Assembly (NCBI GenBank): GCA_018660265.1
Contig: JABJKS010000040.1
Span: 35,234-99,233 of the forward strand
Reading direction: 5' to 3'
DNA from: Rhodospirillaceae bacterium
GTDB lineage: Bacteria > Pseudomonadota > Alphaproteobacteria > GCA-2731375
DNA: 64,000 nt
Below are positions 7,980 through 15,352 of the stretch, one piece after another. The translations under genes and the position numbers were made by a program. The notes under the pieces were generated by a model, which saw only the letters and a list, made by a program, of their open reading frames with translations, searched no databases and was not told the origin of the DNA. Numbering within the stretch: the first letter of the stretch is position 1; the number at the start of each line of letters is the position of its first letter.

Positions 7980-10331
7980 CTATTTCCCATCGATCAGCCG
8001 AAACAAACGTTCCGGCGTGATCGGCAATTCGTTGATATCAATGCCCATGGGGGCAAGCGCGTCTGTAATAGCGTTGGCAATAGCGGCGGGCGCACCAATG
8101 GTGCCCCCCTCCCCCATGCCGCGAAATCCGCCCGGATTGTCAGGCAACACGGTTTCCAGGTGATGCACCTGCATGGCTGGAATTTCTGCTGCGGTAGGTA
8201 CCACATAATCCATCAGGCTGGCGGTCTGGATTTGTCCTGCGCCGTCGTGGACCACCTCCTCCATCAGGGCCGCACCGATACCCTGGGCCACGCCACCATG
8301 GACCTGACCATCGACGATCAGTGGATTAATGACCCGGCCGCAATCTTCCGCCACCACATAATTTTGTACCGTGACTTGATAGGTTTCCGGGTCAACCTCC
8401 ACCACTGCGAGATGGCTGGCCGGGGTCGTGGTACCAAAATAAGGGTCGTACATCCGCGTAGCCTCCAGCTCGATATTTTCCCGGATATCTTTGGGCAGAC
8501 GCCCCATCTCGGAATATACCGCGCGGGCCAACTCGCGAAAGCTCATACCCCGGTCCGTGCCTTTGACAAAGACCTGACCGTCTGCTGCATCTACATCGCC
8601 CTCATCGGCCTCAAATATATGGGCCGCAGCTTTGATAACATGTTCCCGCACGGCGCGGGCCGCGTTGATCGCTGCCCCACCCGCCAGCACTGTGGAGCGG
8701 GAGGCATAGGTGCCGGTGCCATGGGCAACGGCGGCACTATCGCCCTGGATCACATCCACATCCTCGACCCGTACGCCCAGTTCCTCGGCCACCACCTGGG
8801 CCAATGTGGTCTCCAAACCCTGCCCCTGGGAGGCAATGCCGAAATAGGCGCTCACCGCACCGGTGGAATCGATGCGTACCGTCGCCGTCTCCGTCCCCGT
8901 ATTGACCGGCATCCCCGGTGCCACCGCGATGCGGGAGCCGAGGCCCGTTAACTCAGCATAAGATGCCAAGCCTATACCAACCCATCGGCCCTGGGCCCGC
9001 GCCGCTGTCTGATCCCGGCGCAGGCTTTCGTAACTCGAAGCCACCTTGTCCAGGCATTCCATGAACCCGGCCCGATCCCATACGATGCCGGAGGCTGTTT
9101 TGTAGGGAAATTCGTCGGCCTGCACCATATTGCGCCGGCGCATCTCCAGCGGATCCAAGGACAGTTTTGCCGCCGCCATATCCATGAGGCGTTCCATAAC
9201 AAACGTCGAAATGGGCCGGCCCACGCCGCGATAAGCACCGGTTGGCGTCTTCGAAGTCGCCACCGCCCGGACCCGGCCCAGATAGTTGGGCACCCGATAG
9301 GGCCCCGGCAGGAAAGATACCACCTGCACCGGTTCAATTGCCGCCGTCCAGGGATAGACGGAATAAGCCCCCACATCGCCAATAACTTCGGCCCGCAAGC
9401 CAAGTATGTGGCCCTCCCCGTCACAGGCCAGTTCCGCCGCCACATGTTCGTCAAATGCCTGGTTGGTGGTCATCAGATCTTCCAGGCGGTCGGACAGCCA
9501 TTTTACGGGCCGGCCCAATTGTCGGGCGATGATGCAGACCAGTACTTCCTCGGGGTACAACGCGCCCTTGCCGCCGAAACCACCACCCACATCGGGGGCG
9601 ACCACGCGCAGACGGTTGCCCGGTATATCCAGCATCTCAACCAATGCATCGCGGACGATGCCGGGAATTTGTGTGGTGGAATGCAGGGTCAGGGCGCGGC
9701 GGCCCGGGTCATAGTCGGCGACATAGCCGCGATTTTCCATGGCCGTCGGGGTCTTGCGATGCATGCGGAAATTACCGCTAACCCGCACGGATGCTTCTGC
9801 CAGGGCCGCGTCCACATCACCGCGATGAAATGTGCGGGCAGCCAGGACATTGGTGCCCGCATCATCGTGCAACAACGGCGCATCCGCCTTTGCATTGGCG
9901 ATGGCATCAATGGCATCGCCCAAAGGTTCATAACTGACCATGATCTGTTCAGCGGCATCTTCCGCCAGATATCGATTTTCCGCCACCACGGCGACGACCG
10001 CTTCGCCCACATAGCGCACCTTGTCATGGGCCAGCACAGGCAGCTCCGTCGCATGATAGTCCGCCATGCGCGAGGTGGCCCGAATGGGGTTCCACAGGCC
10101 TGCGATATCGGGGGCAGTAAAGATCGCCGCCACACCGGGCTTAGCAGCGGCATCGGCACTATCAATCTCCAGAATACGGGCATGGGCATGGTCGGAGCGG
10201 ACAAAGGCAATGTGCAACATACGAGGCAGGTTCAGATCATCGATAAACCGGCCCTGCCCGGCCAACAGGCGCGGATCTTCCAGCCGCTGGACACGGGCGC
10301 CGATCATTTTCGGTCTGGCGTCAATCTCCAT
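7980..10331 (-). CDS. Molybdenum hydroxylase, large molybdopterin-binding subunit (CoxL/XdhB type), first set
   Basis: 783 residues, the usual size of the catalytic subunit of xanthine-oxidase-family enzymes. Two domains are seen: an N-terminal a/b hammerhead (about 10-130) and the molybdopterin-binding region. The active-site loop is GAYRG at 365-369, as in aldehyde/hydroxylase-type enzymes, not the AYxCSFR of form I CO dehydrogenase. GEGG near the C-terminus places the catalytic glutamate at 741. It should hydroxylate an aldehyde or an N-heteroaromatic ring using water, passing electrons to its FeS and FAD partners encoded just upstream. The start at 10331 overlaps the FeS gene's stop by 11 bp, implying coupled translation. 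Confidence 0.92.
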   Translation of the reverse strand: MEIDARPKMIGARVQRLEDPRLLAGQGRFIDDLNLPRMLHIAFVRSDHAHARILEIDSADAAAKPGVAAIFTAPDIAGLWNPIRATSRMADYHATELPVLAHDKVRYVGEAVVAVVAENRYLAEDAAEQIMVSYEPLGDAIDAIANAKADAPLLHDDAGTNVLAARTFHRGDVDAALAEASVRVSGNFRMHRKTPTAMENRGYVADYDPGRRALTLHSTTQIPGIVRDALVEMLDIPGNRLRVVAPDVGGGFGGKGALYPEEVLVCIIARQLGRPVKWLSDRLEDLMTTNQAFDEHVAAELACDGEGHILGLRAEVIGDVGAYSVYPWTAAIEPVQVVSFLPGPYRVPNYLGRVRAVATSKTPTGAYRGVGRPISTFVMERLMDMAAAKLSLDPLEMRRRNMVQADEFPYKTASGIVWDRAGFMECLDKVASSYESLRRDQTAARAQGRWVGIGLASYAELTGLGSRIAVAPGMPVNTGTETATVRIDSTGAVSAYFGIASQGQGLETTLAQVVAEELGVRVEDVDVIQGDSAAVAHGTGTYASRSTVLAGGAAINAARAVREHVIKAAAHIFEADEGDVDAADGQVFVKGTDRGMSFRELARAVYSEMGRLPKDIRENIELEATRMYDPYFGTTTPASHLAVVEVDPETYQVTVQNYVVAEDCGRVINPLIVDGQVHGGVAQGIGAALMEEVVHDGAGQIQTASLMDYVVPTAAEIPAMQVHHLETVLPDNPGGFRGMGEGGTIGAPAAIANAITDALAPMGIDINELPITPERLFRLIDGK

Positions 10332-10785
10332 AGCCCGCCTCAACTGCCGAGCGGATCGCCTTGACCACGTTTTCATAACCGGTGCAACGACAAAGGTTGC
10401 CCGATAGCCCCTCGCGAATTTCCTGATCCGTTGCCAAAGGATACTTGCGCAGCAAATCAACCCCGGTCATCAACATGCCCGGCGTACAGAAACCACATTG
10501 CAAGGCATGGTGTTCCTGAAATGCAGCCTGCAGCGGATCAAGATTATCGACCGTGCCCAGGCTTTCAACAGTCTCTATCCGGCCACCATCCACCTGCACC
10601 GCAAAGCACAGACAGGACCGCACGCTGTCGCCATTCAGGATAACCGTACAGGCTCCGCATACACCCTGTTCGCAGCCGACATGCGTTCCGGTCAGGCCCA
10701 ATTCATGGCGCAGGAAATCCGCCAACAACATGCGTGGCTCCACCGCCCGCTCATACATGGTGCCATTGACCGTGAGCTTTATCAT
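10321..10785 (-). CDS. Molybdenum hydroxylase, (2Fe-2S) small subunit (CoxS type), first set
   Basis: 154 residues carrying both iron-sulfur clusters of the family. A plant-ferredoxin-like N-terminal domain has Cys38, Cys43, Cys46 and Cys58 (CEQGVCGAC, then RSC). The helical C-terminal domain has Cys97, Cys100, Cys132 and Cys134 (CGFC, CRC). It carries electrons from the molybdenum site to the FAD subunit. The start at 10785 makes an ATGA overlap with the stop of the FAD subunit gene; an upstream in-frame start at 10800 is less likely. The gene order M-S-L here differs from the L-M-S order of the second set in the same operon. Confidence 0.92.
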   Translation of the reverse strand: MIKLTVNGTMYERAVEPRMLLADFLRHELGLTGTHVGCEQGVCGACTVILNGDSVRSCLCFAVQVDGGRIETVESLGTVDNLDPLQAAFQEHHALQCGFCTPGMLMTGVDLLRKYPLATDQEIREGLSGNLCRCTGYENVVKAIRSAVEAGYGD

Positions 10786-11615
10786 GCCGCCCGCTTCCAT
10801 GCGGCCGCCAACGCACGTTTCGTCAACACGCCAACAAGATGCCGCCGATAATCGGCTGATGCATGCAGATCGCTATCAGGGGAGATTTCTTGCATTGCCG
10901 CATCCGCTGCCGCCCCGATGCTGACATGGTCTGTCAGCAATCCTTCGGCAGCGGTCAGACGCAATGGCGTTGCATGGGCTCCAATGACGACGATGCGCAC
11001 TTCGGTGGCTCTATCGTCAGAAAGGCAAATGGTTGCAGCGACCGCAGCTAAGGCGAAATCACCTGACCGCCGGGCCATTTCCTCAAACCCCCAACCGGTG
11101 CCGGGGGCGAGGCCGGGAAATTGTATCTCGATCAAGATTTCATCATCCGCCAGATCCGTGGCCAAGGCCCCGTGATAGAAATCGCCCGCCGGGATCGTAC
11201 GTTTGGTGGTCTTTAATTGAGCGTTCAATAATAACACCAGGCCCGGCCATTCCGCCGCCGGATCTCCATGGCATAAACTGCCGCCAATCGTGCCTCGATT
11301 ACGGATCGCCAGATGGGCCACATGGGCCATGGCGGCATGCAAGACGGGAAAGCGTTGCCGCACCACATCAGACATCTCCACCGCATGATGGCGGGTCATG
11401 GCACCAATACGCAGTCCGTCGCCGTCTTCGGTGATATAGGCCAGATCGGGGATGCGAGAGATATCCACCAACAGGCTGGGTGCCAGCAGGCGAAAATTCA
11501 TCATTGGCACCAGGCTTTGCCCGCCGGCCAGAACCTTGGCGTCTTCATTACTCAAAGCAGCAACCGCTGCCTCCAATGAGACCGGCGCAAGATATTCAAA
11601 AGCCGGAGGTTTCAC
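10782..11615 (-). CDS. Molybdenum hydroxylase, FAD-binding medium subunit (CoxM type), first set
   Basis: 277 residues with the two flavin signatures of the family: AGGQSL at 30-35 and TIGGSL at 109-114, followed by the CO-dehydrogenase flavoprotein C-terminal domain. It accepts electrons from the FeS subunit and passes them to an acceptor, usually quinone or oxygen, which cannot be decided from sequence. The start is uncertain: GTG at 11615 gives MKPPAFEYL, the usual family N-terminus, while an in-frame TTG at 11627 adds four residues; neither has a strong ribosome site. A 104-bp gap with a perfect hairpin separates it from the enoyl-CoA hydratase gene, which may set relative expression. Confidence 0.88.
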   Translation of the reverse strand: MKPPAFEYLAPVSLEAAVAALSNEDAKVLAGGQSLVPMMNFRLLAPSLLVDISRIPDLAYITEDGDGLRIGAMTRHHAVEMSDVVRQRFPVLHAAMAHVAHLAIRNRGTIGGSLCHGDPAAEWPGLVLLLNAQLKTTKRTIPAGDFYHGALATDLADDEILIEIQFPGLAPGTGWGFEEMARRSGDFALAAVAATICLSDDRATEVRIVVIGAHATPLRLTAAEGLLTDHVSIGAAADAAMQEISPDSDLHASADYRRHLVGVLTKRALAAAWKRAA

Positions 11616-11695
11616 CTTACAGAGCAATTTTGAATTAATTGGAGTCGCTCTCGCGACCCAAGTGATTGGTTCAATTGCTCTTTTCTTAAGAGTTT

Positions 11696-11720
11696 GAGCA
11701 TGTTTTGAATAAACATGCTC
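11696..11720. other. Perfect inverted repeat between two operon genes
   Basis: GAGCATGTTT (11696-11705) and AAACATGCTC (11711-11720) form a 10-bp perfect stem with a 5-nt loop. The last base is the first base of the hydratase stop codon in genomic order, so on the minus strand the hairpin starts right at the end of that gene. No T-run follows, so it is not a standard terminator. It could be a 3' mRNA-stabilising or processing hairpin, or an operator for a dimeric regulator. Confidence 0.6.
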
Positions 11721-12529
11721 TAGACGCCCCGGAAATTAGCCTTACGTTTGCCGTGGAAGGCTTCTACGCCTTCCTTGAAATCCTCTGACATACGCAGACG
11801 GCCATAGGCGTTACCTTCAATTTCGATACCCGCTTCGACGGTGGTATTTTGCGCCGCGTTCAAGACGCCCTTGATGGTGCGCTGGGCCAGAGGCGAAAAC
11901 TCGCGCAATTCATCGACAAATGCATCGACGGTTTCTTCCAGCTTATCATCGGGCACACAGTCCAGAACAAAACCCCAATCCTTAGCCTCCGCACCCGATA
12001 CCCGGCGTGAGCGGAAGGTCATGTCCTTGGTCCGTTGAATACCGATCATGTGGAGTAGGCGGATAGAGCCGCCCGAACCGGGGATCTGCCCGATACGCTG
12101 TTCCGGCAAGGCAAATTGCGCCGTTTCCGAACAGATGCGGAAGTCACAGGCGAGGGGTAATTCGAAACCGACGCCGAAGCTATAACCACGGATCTGCGCC
12201 ACCACGGGCTTATGACAGCGGGATGGCGCGGCAATATTATCGGCCAGACGGGAGACATGCTCCGGCGAGGCTTCAAGGAAACCTGCAATATTGCCGCCGG
12301 AGGAGAAATGCTTACCCTCCGCCCGCAGAACAATGACGCGGACGCGATCATCAACATCCAGTTCCTCAAAGACCAGACGCAACTGGTCACGCTGGGCAAT
12401 CTCGATCACATTCAGGGGTGGGCGGTCCAGAATGATATCGGCGCGTTGCTTTTCCGCATCGATTTCCACCCGGAAGCCGTCAAGGTCTTCCAAAATCTTG
12501 GCCCGCTGGCCCGCAAAAGAATTGCTCAT
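11720..12529 (-). CDS. Enoyl-CoA hydratase/isomerase family protein
   Basis: 269 residues with a crotonase fold. HFSSGGNIAGF (about 75-85) and RGYSFGVGFELPLACDFRI (about 114-132) form the CoA oxyanion hole, and LPEQRIGQIPGSGGS supplies the proline-glutamate pair at the first catalytic position. It should hydrate, isomerise or hydrolyse a CoA thioester. Members of this superfamily also include ring-opening and dehalogenating enzymes, so hydration is only the default reading. It follows the acyl-CoA ligase by 18 bp. Together they suggest that the pathway substrate is activated to a CoA thioester and then modified on the carbon skeleton. Confidence 0.88.
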   Translation of the reverse strand: MSNSFAGQRAKILEDLDGFRVEIDAEKQRADIILDRPPLNVIEIAQRDQLRLVFEELDVDDRVRVIVLRAEGKHFSSGGNIAGFLEASPEHVSRLADNIAAPSRCHKPVVAQIRGYSFGVGFELPLACDFRICSETAQFALPEQRIGQIPGSGGSIRLLHMIGIQRTKDMTFRSRRVSGAEAKDWGFVLDCVPDDKLEETVDAFVDELREFSPLAQRTIKGVLNAAQNTTVEAGIEIEGNAYGRLRMSEDFKEGVEAFHGKRKANFRGV

Positions 12530-12547
12530 CTCTCGTTTACTCCTGAA

Positions 12548-14047
12548 TTACGCATCTGTTGTGTAATCGCCGTCCACCAACATACGGCGAAGAATTTTTC
12601 CGACCGGTGATTTCGGCACCTCCCTGATAAAGACATAAGAGCGCGGCCGTTTGAAGGGGGGCAGATCGGATTTTAGACACCATTCATCCAACGCCGCGCC
12701 ATTCACGCCTTCCACCCCGTCATGGCGAACGATGAAGGCAGTCACCACCTGGCCCCAACGCGGGTCCGACAGGCCGACGACGGCGACTTCGCTGACGCTT
12801 TGGTGCAGGGACAACACGCTTTCGATCTCAACCGGCAGGATATTTTCGCCGCCCGAGATAATCATGTCATCGGTCCGTCCGGTGACGAATATATCGCCGT
12901 CCCCGTCCCGGTAGCCAATATCGCCGGTGTAGTACCAACCATCGTGGAGGGATTTTTCGTCTGCATCCGGGCGTTTCCAGTAACCTTCGAAACTTTCATC
13001 CCCATCCAGGGCGGCAATAATCTGGCCCTCTTCCGACCCTGTTACCAGATCATCGGGGCCGCTGGCATCGAGAGTGATAATGCGGATCTCCTGGTTCAGG
13101 CCCGCCTTGCCCGCCGAACCCGGTTTGGCCGCCGCCTTCGGCTCTATGGTAAAAGTATAAATCTCGGACGAGCCATAATGGTTGACGAACAATTCCGGCT
13201 GAAACGCCTTGTCCAAATCCTGTAACAGGCCGTCGGTCATGGCCTGCCCGGCAAAGCCCAGCTTGCGCACGGAAGATACATCCGCATCCCCAAACGTCGG
13301 GCAGTGTAACAGATCATGATACAGGGTCGGCACCAGATACAGATTGGTGATGCCATGGCGGGCGATCAGGGCTAAGGCCTCAGCTGGATCATAACGGCGC
13401 TGACAGACAAAATGGCCATTGATCAGGACCGAGGCCAATAATGAACGCACCCCCATGGTGTGATACAGGGGCATCACCCCCAACGTCACCTCACCGCGGG
13501 CATATTGGTTTTGCGCCACATGGGCCAGGGCCGCCGCCCGCTCCGCCCCCTGCCGCCGGGGCACGCCTTTACCGCGGCCCGTCGTGCCGGAGGTATAGAG
13601 CATGACGGAGATATCCTGAACATTCGCCTGGGTCGCGGCATCGACCGCCGGATGCGACAACAGATCGTCCCAATCCTGGTCTACGTTGATACCTTGAATA
13701 TCCGTATCGACGATTTCCGCCGTCGCCGCCTCAAACACTACCGCCTTGGCGTCCGCATCGTTGAGGACGTAGTCGAGTTCCTCTTTGCTGGCGCGCCAAT
13801 TCAGGGGCGTGATGGCCAGACCCGCGATCTGGGCCGCCATATGCAGGGTCGCCGCCTCGTATCGGTTTTGCAGTACGGTAACGAAATGATCGCCCTGGCT
13901 TAGCCCAAGATCATCCAGGCCCGCGACAAGGCGCAGGATATCGTCCTGCCAGGCAGCGTAGGTCAAAATCTTGTCGCCATCCGAGATCGCCACGGCGTCC
14001 GGCATCCGCATGACACTTGCCAATAATGTTCGTCCCAAATCAAACAT
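12548..14047 (-). CDS. AMP-forming acyl/aryl-CoA ligase
   Basis: 499 residues, ANL superfamily. The phosphate loop YTSGTTGRGKG is at 151-161, followed by PLYHTMG, NHYGSSEIYT, DGWYYTGDIG and the C-terminal hinge with the catalytic lysine in PVGKILRRML. It adenylates a carboxylic acid and transfers it to CoA. Its length and the NHYGSSE block recall benzoate- and 4-chlorobenzoate-CoA ligases more than long-chain enzymes, but the acid cannot be named. The ATG at 14047 lies two bases after the stop of the second FeS subunit; an in-frame TTG two codons upstream overlaps that stop and is less likely. Its place between two hydroxylase sets ties acid activation to ring or side-chain oxidation. Confidence 0.9.
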   Translation of the reverse strand: MFDLGRTLLASVMRMPDAVAISDGDKILTYAAWQDDILRLVAGLDDLGLSQGDHFVTVLQNRYEAATLHMAAQIAGLAITPLNWRASKEELDYVLNDADAKAVVFEAATAEIVDTDIQGINVDQDWDDLLSHPAVDAATQANVQDISVMLYTSGTTGRGKGVPRRQGAERAAALAHVAQNQYARGEVTLGVMPLYHTMGVRSLLASVLINGHFVCQRRYDPAEALALIARHGITNLYLVPTLYHDLLHCPTFGDADVSSVRKLGFAGQAMTDGLLQDLDKAFQPELFVNHYGSSEIYTFTIEPKAAAKPGSAGKAGLNQEIRIITLDASGPDDLVTGSEEGQIIAALDGDESFEGYWKRPDADEKSLHDGWYYTGDIGYRDGDGDIFVTGRTDDMIISGGENILPVEIESVLSLHQSVSEVAVVGLSDPRWGQVVTAFIVRHDGVEGVNGAALDEWCLKSDLPPFKRPRSYVFIREVPKSPVGKILRRMLVDGDYTTDA

Positions 14048-14049
14048 GC

Positions 14050-14547
14050 TCAATTCTTCCCGAATACGTCACCGAATACATCTAGCGCCGCTTTGACGAT
14101 GCCATCATAACCCGTGCAGCGGCAAATATGACCGGACAAGACGTCGCGGATACGGGCCTCGTCCGCATTCGGTTCCTCCTCCCGCAGCTGCGTCAACGAC
14201 ATCAATATGCCCGGCGTACAGAACCCGCATTGCAGGCCATGGTGCTTTTGCATGGCAGCCTGCAATTCATTAAGGCCGTCCGGTGTTGCCAGGTTCTCCA
14301 CCGTAGTCAGGGCCTTACCCTCCACCTGGACCGCATACAACAGGCATGATCGCACCGCCTTGCCGTCCATCTGGATCGTGCAGGCCCCGCAGGAGCCATG
14401 CTCGCAGCCAACATGTGTACCGAACGCGCCCAAGGTCTGGCGCAGAAAATCACTCAACAGCAACCGCGGTTCCGCGTCGCCCTCTACCGCGCGGCCATTC
14501 AGGGTAAAACGCACGGTATGTCGTTTGCCTGCCTCAAGGTAACGCAT
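14050..14547 (-). CDS. Molybdenum hydroxylase, (2Fe-2S) small subunit (CoxS type), second set
   Basis: 165 residues with the same two-cluster layout as the first set: Cys48, Cys53, Cys56 and Cys68, then Cys107, Cys110, Cys142 and Cys144. The N-terminus has a short basic extension (LEAGKRH) before the ferredoxin fold begins. The ATG at 14547 lies inside the end of the FAD subunit gene (14-bp overlap), and the stop is two bases before the ligase start. All these junctions favour translational coupling along the operon. The two small subunits are clearly diverged, so they are unlikely to be a recent duplication. Confidence 0.92.
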   Translation of the reverse strand: MRYLEAGKRHTVRFTLNGRAVEGDAEPRLLLSDFLRQTLGAFGTHVGCEHGSCGACTIQMDGKAVRSCLLYAVQVEGKALTTVENLATPDGLNELQAAMQKHHGLQCGFCTPGILMSLTQLREEEPNADEARIRDVLSGHICRCTGYDGIVKAALDVFGDVFGKN

Positions 14548-15352
14548 TGTGCACCTCGTCTATGACGCGCCGCCCGATCCGCCGCACCAGTTCGCGGCGA
14601 TAGCGGGCGGTCGCATGTTGATCATCTGCGCCACCCAGGGACCAGGCGAAATCATTCAGGGCCGCATCAGCAACCGGCCAGGTTAGATCCACGACGCCAG
14701 GCGTATCCGCCACACCGCCTACGCCGAGGCGAACACCGTCCTTATTCCCCACCGCACCGACGGCAACGATGGCAAAGTCGCCGTGGCGCTGGGCCACTTC
14801 CTCAAACGCCGATGCGGTGGCGGGCCGGGCCAGGGGGAAGCGTGCCGCGACGATCATTTCGTCTGCTTCCAGGGCCGTCGCCATCATACCAACCTGAAAA
14901 TCTTCGGCATTGATGATCCGATGGCCCCGCTGGCTGCGGACAAAAACATCGCCCCCCAACAATGCCAGGGCCAGGGGCAATTCGGAACTTGGATCAGAAT
15001 GGGCCAGTGATCCACATACCGTGCCCCGCGCCCTGGTCTGATAGTGTCCCACCCAGGGCAGAAGTTGCGCCAATAAAGGCTGGAATTCAGCCAGTTTTGG
15101 CCAGGCCAGCAATTCAGCCTGGGTAACACCGGCACCTACTTCAATGGCACCGTTTGCAATGTCTATGGTCTGCAATTCGGCCAGGCCGGCAATATCGATT
15201 AAAACCTCCGGCGTGGCCAAACGCATATTCATCATGGCCGCCAACGACTGTCCGCCGGCACAAATTCGCGCGGCCTCGCCCTTTTTCGCCATCAGGGCCA
15301 AGGCTTCACCCAGAGTGTCGGGCTGGGCATAATCGAAGGCGGCGGGCTTCAT
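14534..15352 (-). CDS. Molybdenum hydroxylase, FAD-binding medium subunit (CoxM type), second set
   Basis: 272 residues. AGGQSL at 32-37 and GTVCGSLAHSDPSSE in the middle are the FAD contacts; note Cys in place of the usual Gly in the second motif (VCGSL versus IGGSL). It transfers electrons from the FeS subunit to the acceptor. The ATG at 15352 shares an ATGA overlap with the stop of the large subunit gene, so L, M and S of this set are coupled. The start was chosen because MKPAAFDY is the family's usual N-terminus. Confidence 0.9.
   Translation of the reverse strand: MKPAAFDYAQPDTLGEALALMAKKGEAARICAGGQSLAAMMNMRLATPEVLIDIAGLAELQTIDIANGAIEVGAGVTQAELLAWPKLAEFQPLLAQLLPWVGHYQTRARGTVCGSLAHSDPSSELPLALALLGGDVFVRSQRGHRIINAEDFQVGMMATALEADEMIVAARFPLARPATASAFEEVAQRHGDFAIVAVGAVGNKDGVRLGVGGVADTPGVVDLTWPVADAALNDFAWSLGGADDQHATARYRRELVRRIGRRVIDEVHNALP

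Noticed and set aside
9408..10364. Long plus-strand frame opposite the first large subunit (318 codons)
   Set aside because: Antisense shadow of a high-GC gene; no family motifs, no ribosome site. The same holds for long frames at 8160-8951, 16633-17424, 28809-29732 and 50445-51401.
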